Positions 1 through 7,783 of a DNA stretch of 34,956 nt are shown here, piece by piece. Within the stretch, counting starts at the first letter, position 1. Each line of letters begins with the position of its first letter. The DNA comes from a cf. Phormidesmis sp. LEGE 11477 (GTDB lineage Bacteria > Cyanobacteriota > Cyanobacteriia > Phormidesmidales > Phormidesmidaceae), in NCBI RefSeq assembly GCF_015207105.1, contig NZ_JADEXO010000063.1, positions 1 to 34,956 of the forward strand, in the 5' to 3' direction. Below the pieces are notes generated by a model. The model did not search any database and was not told the origin of the DNA. It saw only the letters and a program-made list of their open reading frames with translations. The translations under genes were made by a program, and so were the position numbers.

Positions 1-2
1 TC

Positions 3-74
3 ACTGCGCTGATCACAGAAAAAGGCGTTGTGTATCCTCCATACAAGGAAAATCTCAAGCAGTTGATGAGCTGA
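3..74 (+). CDS. C-terminal end of an unknown protein, cut by the window edge
   Basis: An open frame enters from the left edge and stops at a TGA at 72-74. Its 23 residues end in VYPPYKENLKQLMS, which looks like an ordinary soluble C-terminus. It ends two bases before the stop of the HEPN remnant on the other strand, so the two meet tail to tail. The family cannot be told from so little. It could also be chance open frame. Confidence 0.35.
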   Translation, partial: TALITEKGVVYPPYKENLKQLMS

Positions 75-75
75 C

Positions 76-153
76 TCATCGGACGCTGTTAGTATCCCCC
101 ATCAGGGCTATGGCATCGATAATATCTACCAGAGAAGAGGAATCATTCTGCAT
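76..153 (-). pseudogene. Truncated HEPN (DUF86-type) toxin remnant
   Basis: A 25-codon frame starts inside the last codons of the MNT gene, in the overlapping arrangement usual for MNT-HEPN pairs. It reads MQNDSSSLVDIIDAIALMG, which resembles the N-terminus of HEPN toxins of the DUF86 family (M-x-D-x-x-x-L-x-D-I-x-x-A). After about 19 residues it runs into unrelated sequence and stops. The rest of the toxin, including the catalytic R-x4-6-H motif, is absent. A rearrangement probably removed the toxin body and left the antitoxin orphaned. The family call rests on a short match and on position. Confidence 0.5.
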
Positions 154-481
154 AGAGAATCTCTGCGCTTTCCAGGATGTTCTGGCGACGAATCCAATTA
201 CGACTGCGCTCGACAGCTTTTTTGCTGACTAGATCCACCTTTCTGCTGACAAGCGCTTCTAATTCTTCTTTCATGTCAATTTTTTCAAACAAACCGCGTT
301 TTGCATCTGATCGGTAAGAAATCAAAACATCGATATCGCTATCGTCTCGAAAATCGGGTCTTAGTACAGAGCCAAATAGTGCTAACTCAGAAATTTTCCA
401 GCGCACACAAAAATCCTTCAGCTCTTCTGCGGTAATGCCTAAGCGAGCGTAGAGAGTGGTTTTTGGAGAGATTGTGGTCAC
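143..481 (-). CDS. MNT-domain nucleotidyltransferase, MntA-like antitoxin
   Basis: A 112-residue protein of the minimal nucleotidyltransferase family. The signature GS-x8-SDIDVL is at about residues 37-52 (LALFGSVL, then DDSDIDVLI), giving the G-S and the metal-binding Asp pair of the polymerase-beta fold. In MNT-HEPN modules such proteins neutralise the HEPN RNase toxin by transferring AMP to it. The expected HEPN gene starts in overlap at the 3' end but is only a stump, so this antitoxin appears to be an orphan. Length is normal for the family (95-150). It may be retained to neutralise another HEPN toxin elsewhere or may be decaying. Confidence 0.8.
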   Translation of the reverse strand: MTTISPKTTLYARLGITAEELKDFCVRWKISELALFGSVLRPDFRDDSDIDVLISYRSDAKRGLFEKIDMKEELEALVSRKVDLVSKKAVERSRNWIRRQNILESAEILYAE

Positions 482-514
482 TGAGCCAACTCACCTGCGA
501 GCTTCGCTTATTAC

Positions 515-754
515 TCAAACAGCTTCACTATACGAAAAAACATTCAAAGGAACTGACCTTAACGGCTTATCTTCACTGTGAAGCATCAGGCGAATTCGCT
601 CTGTCGTCTCTTTGCTAAATGTTTCTTCTCCACAGCGATCGCAAACCGTAGCTGGAATACTCTCGACCAGATAAAGCTTACCCTCAATGTTGAAAACCTC
701 GCTAACTTGGTCAGTGTGCGAACCTTCAAAACCGCAGACCTGACATTTAAACAT
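515..754 (-). CDS. YgiT-type zinc finger protein (MqsA-like N-terminal domain), antitoxin
   Basis: 79 residues with two CxxC pairs, C-Q-V-C near residue 4 and C-D-R-C near residue 38, the zinc-ribbon pattern of YgiT/MqsA N-terminal domains. The C-terminal helix-turn-helix domain of full MqsA is missing, as in the many short YgiT proteins that pair with DUF4258 toxins. Its ATG overlaps the stop codon of the upstream DUF4258 gene by one base (TAATG), so translation is probably coupled. The likely role is antitoxin of the pair. The family is recognised with good confidence; the partner function is inferred from context. Confidence 0.82.
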   Translation of the reverse strand: MFKCQVCGFEGSHTDQVSEVFNIEGKLYLVESIPATVCDRCGEETFSKETTERIRLMLHSEDKPLRSVPLNVFSYSEAV

Positions 755-1062
755 TATTGATGTCTCCTGTATTCAATCCACTGTTCACGGTTTGGTTCAT
801 ATAGAGTGATAATTTTTACTAGAGCGGAATTTAGTTTGGACACTTGAAGATGTAGCGCTCGATCTTTCCGAGTAAAGCCTAACAGTAGAGAGCTAGGCGA
901 ATATTTGTCGTCTGGATAGTCTTCTATAACTTCCGCAGTAGCACCTGCTTCCTTTATCTCCTGCTGACTAATATTACGCTCTACAGCCCTTTTGAATGCG
1001 TGTCGCGTAAATTCAAATCTACCGAGCTGCAATTGCTCGCGAATATCTTTAAGAGACTTCAT
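754..1062 (-). CDS. DUF4258-domain protein, probable toxin of a TA pair
   Basis: About 102 residues. The segment FTRHAFKRAVERNIS, followed by an acidic VIEDYPDDKY stretch and a beta-strand run ending in VKIITLYEP, is the DUF4258 layout, a small RelE/BrnT-like fold often found with YgiT-type zinc-finger partners. It is the first gene of a two-gene operon with the YgiT gene. The ATG at 1062 is preferred; a GTG one codon upstream (1065) is also possible. A perfect 15-bp tandem repeat sits 20 bp upstream and may be an operator. Toxin activity is inferred from family and pairing and has not been shown for this protein. Confidence 0.75.
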   Translation of the reverse strand: MKSLKDIREQLQLGRFEFTRHAFKRAVERNISQQEIKEAGATAEVIEDYPDDKYSPSSLLLGFTRKDRALHLQVSKLNSALVKIITLYEPNREQWIEYRRHQ

Positions 1063-1082
1063 CACTCCATCGATGGCGTCTT

Positions 1083-1112
1083 AATCTTGTCTATCACAAT
1101 CTTGTCTATCAC
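1083..1112. repeat. Perfect 15-bp tandem duplication upstream of the DUF4258/YgiT operon
   Basis: AATCTTGTCTATCAC occurs twice in direct tandem (1083-1097 and 1098-1112), followed by AATC of a third copy. It lies in the 60-bp gap between the toxin-antitoxin operon and arsJ, 20 bp upstream of the DUF4258 start. TA complexes often bind tandem or palindromic sites at this position, so an autoregulatory operator is plausible; a simple slippage duplication is the alternative. Confidence 0.6.
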
Positions 1113-1122
1113 AATCGTCACT

Positions 1123-2376
1123 CTAGGCTGGGTCCGATAGTTGCAGAGTTGCTATTTCTGCAAGTAGTACAAAGACCGCTGATACCCATAGACAGCCTAC
1201 CAGTCCGTACATCTGGAAGACTAGACCCGAAAGGACAGTGCCTGCGAGTCTGCCGCCTGAGTTGGCCATGTAGTAGAAGCCGACGTTGAGGGCAACTTTA
1301 TCGTCTTCGGTGTAGGCAAGAACTAAGTAGGAATGAACGGCGGAGTTGAAGGCGAAGATGATGCCGAAGAAAAGCAGGCCAATAATGATGGTGGGAGCGG
1401 GGGCATAGCCAAGCTGGAGAGTGAGGGCGATCGCACTGGGCACTAGAATCAAAATCCCAGTCCAAAATCGAATCGTCCTCGCTTGCGGGGGGTGGCCAGA
1501 ACCGAACCGCTGCAATAGCGTGGGTGCAAGCGACTGCACCAGCCCGTAGCCAATCACCCAAAGCGCTAAAAAGCCACCGACCTGCTCAAAAGACCAGCCG
1601 AGGACGCTGTAGAGAAATACTGGCAACCCAACGACGAACCAAACGTCTCTTGCCCCAAACAAGAAGAACCGGGCCGTCGAAAGCACGTTGATCTCCGGGC
1701 TTTTGGAAAATAGCTGGCGCAGCTTCACTTTTGCCTTCACCTTTCCCATCTTCGCAGGTAGCCACCGACTAGAAAGCAGCACAATCAACAAACCTATCGC
1801 CATCACTAGCAGCGCATTCACATAGCCAACGGCTGATAACAACAATCCACCTAAGAAAAAACCAACCCCTTTCAAAGCGTTCTTAGAGCCTGTTAGAATC
1901 GCTACCCACTTGAATAGCAGCGACTGCGCTTCCTTTGCAATCACTAACCGAATCGCACTCTTAGAACTCATCTTCGTTAGGTCTTTGGCGATTCCTGATA
2001 TGGCCTGAGCGCACATGACGTAGGGTACAGCTAGTGCGATGGCGAAGCCTCTCCAGTGGAGAATCGCCCAGCTCTCATTCACAGGAGTCAACAGCAGCAA
2101 GGCAACAATTTGCATCGCAATACCGCCATACAGCGTTAGCTTTACTCCGCACCGCGACGCTATCCATCCGCCAAACAAATTAGTGACAATGCCAAAGAAC
2201 TCATAGAACAGAAATAGCATCGCCACTTCTAGCGGCGAATAGCCTAGCGTGTGAAAATACAGCAGCACCAGCATTCGCAATGCGCCATCGGTCACCGTAA
2301 AGCCCCAGTAGGCTATTGTCACCAGCACATAGCTACGGATGTCAATCGCACTCAACGTTGAAGCAGACTCTTTCAC
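1123..2376 (-). CDS. arsJ: ArsJ, organoarsenical efflux MFS transporter
   Basis: A 417-residue integral membrane protein with about eleven to twelve hydrophobic segments and a major-facilitator pattern (a GGWIASRCG loop after the second helix). It starts with GTG, and that codon overlaps the TGA of the upstream dehydrogenase gene (GTGA), so the two are translated together. This pairing is the signature of ArsJ. The dehydrogenase turns glyceraldehyde 3-phosphate and arsenate into 1-arseno-3-phosphoglycerate, and ArsJ exports that unstable compound, giving net arsenate removal. It is the last gene of the arsR-gapdh-arsJ operon and should sit in the plasma membrane. The call is strong because all three partners are present in order. 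Confidence 0.92.
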   Translation of the reverse strand: MKESASTLSAIDIRSYVLVTIAYWGFTVTDGALRMLVLLYFHTLGYSPLEVAMLFLFYEFFGIVTNLFGGWIASRCGVKLTLYGGIAMQIVALLLLTPVNESWAILHWRGFAIALAVPYVMCAQAISGIAKDLTKMSSKSAIRLVIAKEAQSLLFKWVAILTGSKNALKGVGFFLGGLLLSAVGYVNALLVMAIGLLIVLLSSRWLPAKMGKVKAKVKLRQLFSKSPEINVLSTARFFLFGARDVWFVVGLPVFLYSVLGWSFEQVGGFLALWVIGYGLVQSLAPTLLQRFGSGHPPQARTIRFWTGILILVPSAIALTLQLGYAPAPTIIIGLLFFGIIFAFNSAVHSYLVLAYTEDDKVALNVGFYYMANSGGRLAGTVLSGLVFQMYGLVGCLWVSAVFVLLAEIATLQLSDPA

Positions 2377-3419
2377 GACAGTCTCCTTTGGCCAGTCTTT
2401 TCTAGCAAAGATGTCGCTACTTTTTGGGCTAGCTCAGCCATCCGATTGGCGTAGCCCCACTCGTTGTCATACCAGGCCAGAACCTTCACCTGCGTGCCGT
2501 CTACGACCATGGTTGAAAGGGCATCAATCGTGGCCGAGTGTGGATCGTCTTTATAGTCAATCGACACTAGGGGTCGCGCTTCGTATCCCAAGATATGACC
2601 GAGCGAACCAGACGCTGCCTGTTGGAACAAATCGTTGACTTGTTCTATTGTTGTTGGCGCGTTGACTTCAAACACGCAATCAGTCAAAGACGCATTCAGC
2701 AAAGGAACTCTAACGGCTAAGCCATTGAGTTTACCGTTTAGTTCGGGAAAGATGGAGCCAATTGCCGTAGCTGATCCTGTTGTTGTTGGAATCAGCGAAA
2801 GGCTATTAGCTCTAGCTCTACGCAGGTCTTTGTGAGGGGCATCAACAATTGTTTGGGTATTGGTGATGTTGTGAATTGTGGTGATGACGCCGTGCCGAAT
2901 ACCTAAGCCTTCGTTGATTACTTTGACCACCGGGGCGAGGCAGTTGGTTGTACAAGAAGCGGCTGTTAGCAAGTGGTGCTGATCAGGGTCGTATAAGTCA
3001 TCGTTGATGCCCATGACCACATTGAGCGCCTTTTCTTTGACTGGCGCAGCGACGATCACCTTTTGGACACCTTGGTCGAGATAGGAATCTAGCACTTCGG
3101 GCGTGCGGAACTGGCCTGAGCACTCCAGCACCATATCAACACCGATGTCTTTCCAAGGCACTTCCTTGGGCGTTGGGTGTTCGCTGAAGCTCAGCGCTGA
3201 GCTGTCAATCAAGAGCTGGTCGCTGGTCGCTTCTACCTTCGCATCCCACCGACCATGTACAGAGTCAAACTCCAAAAGATGGGCTGCTGCTGTCGTGCCG
3301 CCGCTGATCTCGTTGATATGGACAAACTCTAGTGCTGATTCTGATTTTACTTGAGACCATGCCGCCCGCAGGACTAGCCGCCCAATTCGTCCAAATCCGT
3401 TGATTGCTACTCGCACCAT
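2373..3419 (-). CDS. ArsJ-associated glyceraldehyde-3-phosphate dehydrogenase
   Basis: 348 residues from the ATG at 3419, which gives the conserved N-terminus [14 protein letters not shown] of the NAD-binding Rossmann fold; an upstream in-frame start would add seven unlikely residues. The catalytic motif [10 protein letters not shown] is present with Cys156, and the C-terminus has the typical [12 protein letters not shown]. In arsenic operons this enzyme makes 1-arseno-3-phosphoglycerate from glyceraldehyde 3-phosphate, arsenate and NAD. The next gene, arsJ, overlaps it by four bases and exports the product. A 7-bp inverted repeat lies between arsR and this start, suggesting an extra ArsR-controlled promoter. 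A role as the main glycolytic enzyme is unlikely given the context. Confidence 0.93.
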   Translation of the reverse strand: MVRVAINGFGRIGRLVLRAAWSQVKSESALEFVHINEISGGTTAAAHLLEFDSVHGRWDAKVEATSDQLLIDSSALSFSEHPTPKEVPWKDIGVDMVLECSGQFRTPEVLDSYLDQGVQKVIVAAPVKEKALNVVMGINDDLYDPDQHHLLTAASCTTNCLAPVVKVINEGLGIRHGVITTIHNITNTQTIVDAPHKDLRRARANSLSLIPTTTGSATAIGSIFPELNGKLNGLAVRVPLLNASLTDCVFEVNAPTTIEQVNDLFQQAASGSLGHILGYEARPLVSIDYKDDPHSATIDALSTMVVDGTQVKVLAWYDNEWGYANRMAELAQKVATSLLEKTGQRRLS

Positions 3420-3502
3420 GCGATCGCCTACCCAAACCACAGACTCATTATTTCAACTTGAATCAAAATGTCAAGTCGCTAAGAACACATTACCTCGGTC
3501 TC

Positions 3503-3522
3503 AATTCAATTCCAGTTGAATT
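3503..3522. promoter_or_regulatory. Candidate ArsR operator between arsR and the dehydrogenase gene
   Basis: A perfect inverted repeat AATTCAA-N6-TTGAATT occupies the end of the arsR-gapdh interval. A second small dyad, TTCAAcTTGAA, lies near 3453-3463. The shared half-site TTCAA is A+T-rich, as is usual for ArsR/SmtB-family operators. The site is placed to repress the dehydrogenase and arsJ from an internal promoter. No binding consensus was checked, so this is a positional inference. Confidence 0.4.
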
Positions 3523-3529
3523 AAAGGCA

Positions 3530-3844
3530 TCAGTCAGAACAGATTCGAGCTGGCAAAATTGGGCTAAACCGGCGGAACTCAGAGAGATACTGCTCTAGAA
3601 TCATGAACTGCTGTAGATTCAGCCGATAGTAAATCCAGCGTCCTTCTTGTCTCCCTTCAATCAGGCCCACTTCTTTTAGAGTCTTGAGATGAAACGATAG
3701 CTTGGATTGAGTAATACCAAGGTGTTTGGCAATATCGCAGGCGCAGAGTTCCTGGTCACGCAACAGCTCTATCACCTGAAGGCGATAGCCGTCAGAAAAT
3801 GCCTGAAATAGCGATCGCACATTTGATTGAATAGCAGACTTCAT
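3530..3844 (-). CDS. arsR: ArsR-family arsenic-responsive repressor
   Basis: A 104-residue winged-helix repressor. Residues 32-38 read ELCACDI, giving the Cys34-x-Cys36 pair at the start of the DNA-reading helix that binds arsenite in the E. coli ArsR class. The recognition region ITQSKLSFHLKTLKEVGLI and the wing RQEGRWIYYRL follow. Another Cys near the C-terminus (residue 102) could serve as a third ligand. It heads the arsR-gapdh-arsJ operon. Arsenite binding would release it from DNA and switch on arsenate export. Dyads near 3503-3522 and 3873-3888 are candidate sites. Confidence 0.92.
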   Translation of the reverse strand: MKSAIQSNVRSLFQAFSDGYRLQVIELLRDQELCACDIAKHLGITQSKLSFHLKTLKEVGLIEGRQEGRWIYYRLNLQQFMILEQYLSEFRRFSPILPARICSD

Positions 3845-4217
3845 AGTAAAGAATTGGTTTCATAGCAATCGAACGTAAATAACTACGTCCGAATGTAAAA
3901 AATACTTTCAACGGGTTACATAGTTAAACCTTTCACAAAATAAAATACAGGTGTACTTTCTTACAGCTGAATCACTAACGAGATTAGACCTATAGATTCT
4001 CCAGCATAGATGTTTGGTTTATCAAACAGCGTTTAGGAGTGTAAAGTACCAGGTATGCGCGTAATAAGCTGTCATTTTGTTGAAATGCACAAGAGATATA
4101 ACTTTAAGATTATGTATTCTATAGAAAATACTTTAGTGTACACACAAATGAATTGGTACATATGAACCTTTTTTCTAATTTACGAAACCTCAAGTTTCGA
4201 TTTATACGGATAGATGG
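3845..4217. other. 373-bp A+T-rich divergent intergenic region with candidate ArsR site
   Basis: This gap separates arsR (leftward) from the IMS-domain gene (rightward). A dyad ACGTA-N6-TACGT (3873-3888) lies about 30 bp upstream of arsR and could be its own operator. Near the rightward gene there is a small inverted repeat CGAAA-N7-TTTCG (about 4184-4200). The stretch is clearly A+T-richer than its surroundings, and no coding frame, RNA gene or strong terminator was seen. Both promoters must lie here, but no convincing -35/-10 pair was identified. Confidence 0.5.
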
Positions 4218-5213
4218 ATGCGAACTGCTACAGGCAAATCAATAGTAACTTTCATGGATAGAACTAGTTCACATAGTGCGATTTCGTTTAAGGTACGACT
4301 GACTGAGGATGACTGGGAAACTGACTTCAAGAGATGGCGTTGTTCCGCTTTGAGAATACCTAGGGTAGAAGTTAAAAGGATCAATTTTGGTGGTAGCGGA
4401 GAGACAGTACTAGGGAACCACTACACACTTGACAAGATTGATGGTTTTATCGAGTGGGATGATAAGAGAGCTGGTGCTCTTCCATCCTCTAAAGACCTAG
4501 CTGTTCTACTCAGAATAACTGAAGCTTTATCAACGAAGAGAGATAAAGATAGGTGGAGAAACTCTGCTGTGGCTGCTGCGATAATAGGCGCAATAGCCAC
4601 AGTTCTAGCTGCAATGATAAATGCTCGATCGCCTCTTCTCTACCAGATTGTCAGTTTACTTAGACCCAGCGACGAAACACCCGGAAATCCGCTGCCACCG
4701 AATGAGCCAGCCCCCTCGATATCACCTGTAAGAGAACCAGAACAACCTAATCTAATATCACCGCCTGATCCTCTTGGTAGCCCAGTACCAGACCCTATCC
4801 TTTCCAAAGATTCGAATGTTCTAGAAGAAACCGAGGCAATTGATTTAGTTGAAGATTGGTTAGAGGCTAAGTCAAGAATATTTGCTCCTCCATTCGATAA
4901 AAACTTGTTAGCTACAGTAGTTCATACGGAGGGACCTTTGTATAAAGAAATTATCTCTTCCGGTAAAGGAATAGATTCTTTGAAGAAGAGTAAGTCTTTC
5001 TATACGTTTGAGTCATTTGACCTAGAATTCTGGGGATTTTCTAGTTCTGATAATCCCTTGTTGAAAGCAAGAGTGTCTGAGACTTTCAACTACCACGAAC
5101 CTCGCAAAAACCCGGAAAGAATAAATAGTACAGCTTCTAACACATATACTTTTAAGGAAGAAGATGGAAACTGGAAAATATACGACTATTCAGACATTGA
5201 TATTGATTCTTAG
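4218..5213 (+). CDS. Membrane-anchored protein with C-terminal ARC6-like IMS domain
   Basis: 331 residues in three parts. Residues 1-115 are an N-terminal domain I do not recognise, with no hydrophobic stretch. Residues 116-136 form one membrane segment ([20 protein letters not shown]), then residues 150-196 are a proline-rich linker. Residues 205-327 match the IMS domain found at the C-terminus of ARC6/Ftn2 and several cyanobacterial proteins: [16 protein letters not shown], an ILE-type middle, and a final strand [13 protein letters not shown] domains are thought to be protein-interaction domains. The gene overlaps lipA tail to tail by four bases. Its base composition is visibly A+T-richer than its neighbours, hinting at transfer. 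Function unknown. Confidence 0.72.
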   Translation: MRTATGKSIVTFMDRTSSHSAISFKVRLTEDDWETDFKRWRCSALRIPRVEVKRINFGGSGETVLGNHYTLDKIDGFIEWDDKRAGALPSSKDLAVLLRITEALSTKRDKDRWRNSAVAAAIIGAIATVLAAMINARSPLLYQIVSLLRPSDETPGNPLPPNEPAPSISPVREPEQPNLISPPDPLGSPVPDPILSKDSNVLEETEAIDLVEDWLEAKSRIFAPPFDKNLLATVVHTEGPLYKEIISSGKGIDSLKKSKSFYTFESFDLEFWGFSSSDNPLLKARVSETFNYHEPRKNPERINSTASNTYTFKEEDGNWKIYDYSDIDIDS

Positions 5214-6112
5214 CGAGTTCTCTTTAGTTCACCTGTACCGCTTCGAGGAAACCTCTTCATCAACTGCTGAACTTGTTCGGCATGGTATGAGCTACGGGTC
5301 AGCGGCGAAGAAATCACTTGCAAAAAGCCCATTTCTTCCCCGGCGATCCGCCAAGCTTCAAATTGCTGTGGGGTGACAAAGGTATCTACGCCCAGGTGCT
5401 TTTGGCTAGGCTGCAAGTATTGACCGATGGTGACAATATCGCAGTCCACAGCACGAAGATCGCCTAGCACCTGACGGACTTCAGCATCGGTTTCACCCAG
5501 GCCGACCATGATGCCGGATTTAGTGTATGTCCAGGGTGCGATCGCCCGCGCCTGCCGCAACAAATCTAAGCTGCGCTGATAGTCTCCTTGAGGCCGCGTT
5601 CGTTTGTACAGGCGAGGAACCGTCTCCGTATTGTGGTTTAGCACTTCAGGCTGACCTTCTAATAATAGAGTCTCCAACGCTGCCCAATTTCCGCACAGGT
5701 CGGGAATCAATACTTCGATCGTCGTCTGCGGCGATACTTTTCGAGTTTCTTCTATACAGCGAATGAACTGACTGGCCCCGCCATCGGGCAGCTCGTCGCG
5801 ATTTACGGAGGTGATCACCACATGGTTCAGCTTCATCCGTCGCACAGCTTCCGCCAAATGCAATGGCTCCATCGGGTCTAATTCCCGTGGCGACTTATCA
5901 AAATCGATGTCACAGTAAGGACAGGCGCGAGTGCAAGCCGGACCCATGATCAAAAAGGTCGCGGTGCCAGCGTTAAAGCATTCGCCAATATTAGGACAAG
6001 AGGCTTCTTCACAGACGGTATTAAGGCCCAAGTCTTGCAAAATGCCCTTGACGTTGCCTACCCGTTCCCACTGGGGCGCTTTTACCCGTAACCATTCTGG
6101 CTTTACTACCAC
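5210..6112 (-). CDS. lipA: Lipoyl synthase (radical SAM)
   Basis: 300 residues from a GTG start at 6112; an upstream in-frame ATG is cut off by a TAG. The auxiliary 4Fe-4S cluster cysteines are in [12 protein letters not shown] (Cys34, 39, 45) and the radical-SAM cluster is in CTRACPYC (Cys60, 64, 67). The conserved C-terminal serine pair that ligates the auxiliary cluster is seen in RSSYHAEQ. The enzyme inserts two sulfurs into protein-bound octanoyl groups to make lipoyl cofactors of 2-oxoacid dehydrogenases and glycine cleavage. Cyanobacteria often carry two lipA genes, so a second copy may exist. It converges on the IMS gene with a four-base overlap. Confidence 0.95.
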   Translation of the reverse strand: MVVKPEWLRVKAPQWERVGNVKGILQDLGLNTVCEEASCPNIGECFNAGTATFLIMGPACTRACPYCDIDFDKSPRELDPMEPLHLAEAVRRMKLNHVVITSVNRDELPDGGASQFIRCIEETRKVSPQTTIEVLIPDLCGNWAALETLLLEGQPEVLNHNTETVPRLYKRTRPQGDYQRSLDLLRQARAIAPWTYTKSGIMVGLGETDAEVRQVLGDLRAVDCDIVTIGQYLQPSQKHLGVDTFVTPQQFEAWRIAGEEMGFLQVISSPLTRSSYHAEQVQQLMKRFPRSGTGELKRTR

Positions 6113-6252
6113 GCTAGAAGTACTGCTCCATAATTACTTTCAAGATGTAAAAATGATTCTATAGCAATCTGCACTTAGCTTACACCTGCATCAAAGGCTA
6201 CGATGTCTGCCAAACAAAGCTAAGTGTGTAACAGGGGGCGGTAAATTAAGCG

Positions 6253-6885
6253 ATGCAAAGACAATCCCCTATTACCCGCTGCTTTGTCGGGCTGTGCTTT
6301 GGTTCGGCAATGGCTTTGGCTGCGTTGGAATGGCGTAATCCTTTTCCAGATCCGGTGATCACGCCCGAGAATCTATCTACTATTAATGAAAGTATCAACG
6401 AGAGCCAGTCGCCCTTCAGCCGCTTACAAAGCCGCTTGCAAAAGCGAGAACTTTTCTCAGGCCGTCAGCCCAACCAACCTAAGGCGGCTGAGCAGTCGCC
6501 AGTAACGCTACGGCTCTCTCTTTCGGGCCGATACCTAGAGGTTGAATCTCTGGGCAAACCCGTCATTCGATATGAGGTTGCAGTCGGTCAGACAGCTTGG
6601 CAAACGCCTGTTGGTAGCTTTACGGTGACTAGCATGATCGAGCAGCCAACCTGGCAGCATCCGCTGACCAAAGAAGACATTCCACCAGGCCCTGACAATC
6701 CGCTGGGCGATCGCTGGATTGGATTTTGGACGGATGGCAAGGCCCAGATTGGATTTCATGGCACCAATCAAGAAGAGCTAATTGGTCAGGCGGTTTCCCA
6801 CGGATGCGTACGGATGCGTAACCGAGATATTCGCGATCTGTATGAAAGGGTAGAGCTGGGCGTTGCGGTCGAGGTATTTCAATAA
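6253..6885 (+). CDS. L,D-transpeptidase (YkuD family), periplasmic
   Basis: 210 residues. An N-terminal hydrophobic stretch (residues 11-25, FVGLCFGSAMALAAL) serves as signal or anchor, followed by a polar linker to about residue 82. The YkuD domain covers residues 83-210, with the catalytic motif SHGCVRMRN (His183, Cys185) and an upstream GFHGTN (His169). Such enzymes form 3-3 cross-links in peptidoglycan or attach proteins to it. The gene is alone on the plus strand between lipA and comFB, so context says nothing about specific function. Family call is secure. Confidence 0.92.
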   Translation: MQRQSPITRCFVGLCFGSAMALAALEWRNPFPDPVITPENLSTINESINESQSPFSRLQSRLQKRELFSGRQPNQPKAAEQSPVTLRLSLSGRYLEVESLGKPVIRYEVAVGQTAWQTPVGSFTVTSMIEQPTWQHPLTKEDIPPGPDNPLGDRWIGFWTDGKAQIGFHGTNQEELIGQAVSHGCVRMRNRDIRDLYERVELGVAVEVFQ

Positions 6886-7077
6886 AAAGCGACCGATGAA
6901 GATGACTTCAGCGATCGCAGGGCCGTTAGGCAATTAATTCTAAAGGTTCGGATATAGCGACGACTTCTGCATTAGCCGTTTTAGGTAGATGGAGTTGTTC
7001 TAATTAGATATTTGCTTTGGATTGGGCCAGGCGGCCAGTCAAATATAAGCATTCACAGCTATACCTTGCCTCTAGGA
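6886..7077. other. Intergenic region with no recognised feature
   Basis: 192 bp between the convergent L,D-transpeptidase and comFB genes. It contains one HIP1 octamer (GCGATCGC). No convincing hairpin with a T-run and no open frame of note were seen. Confidence 0.4.
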
Positions 7078-7686
7078 CTAGGCGACTTCAGACTGCTGTT
7101 CAAAATCGTGGGCGTAGTCCTTTAGCAGCTTATTAACCTGACCTAGCAGACCAACATCCTCGCTGCGCTGAAGTTCTTTGCGCTCAGGAAAGAATTCGGG
7201 CTGATTGAGACTGCGACCGACTGATTCGGATACCTGCTGAGCGATTAGTTCAGACAGCTCCACACGAGCGTTCTCTCGCTGGTAGCTAGCACCCTCCTCG
7301 GTCGTAGCGTACAGAGGTGGTAGACGGTTAAGCGCGTAGGCGGCTACATCTCCTAGGTCGAGCGTCTTTTCGCTTTTGGCTTCTACTTCCGCCACTTGAG
7401 AGATAGCTTCGGTCAAGACCAGCTCTTCCATAACGTTGATAAACTGCTTTCGAGGAACGGCCACGACTTCTCCAGTTAGCAAAGAACTCATTAGCTGGTC
7501 AAGTGCTGTGTACTCTTCGATAGATAGCTCAGAAGCCGTATCGCAGATACGTCCGACTTCGGCTTCCATCGCAGGGGTTAAGTAGCCATCCTGCAATGCC
7601 TGTTCAACTATTTTTCCGATGCTGCTCATGCTCTTATCAAAACTCCGTTCGACGATTCCCACTAGAAATCTGTAGGGTACAGGCAT
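7078..7686 (-). CDS. comFB: ComFB-family protein, probable c-di-GMP receptor
   Basis: 202 residues. The ComFB core lies in about residues 80-165: an N-terminal FINVMEELVLTEAI helix, then DVAAYALNRLPPLYATTEEGASYQ, the typical DVVAYALNRLPPrY-like motif, and a C-terminal helix. An extra N-terminal region of about 80 residues precedes it. In cyanobacteria, ComFB homologs bind cyclic di-GMP and affect cell size, phototaxis or natural competence. The start at 7686 is supported by an AGGGA ribosome site. It stands beside an M23 cell-wall peptidase gene in the same direction with a 97-bp gap, but co-transcription is not certain. Confidence 0.85.
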   Translation of the reverse strand: MPVPYRFLVGIVERSFDKSMSSIGKIVEQALQDGYLTPAMEAEVGRICDTASELSIEEYTALDQLMSSLLTGEVVAVPRKQFINVMEELVLTEAISQVAEVEAKSEKTLDLGDVAAYALNRLPPLYATTEEGASYQRENARVELSELIAQQVSESVGRSLNQPEFFPERKELQRSEDVGLLGQVNKLLKDYAHDFEQQSEVA

Positions 7687-7783
7687 GAGTGTTCCCTAAG
7701 CGTCTAGCCATAAAACAAGTTTGTTCGAGCAATCTCCTGGCAGCTCAAATGGCCCTCTTAAAAGGGACAACTAGGTGAGTAAA

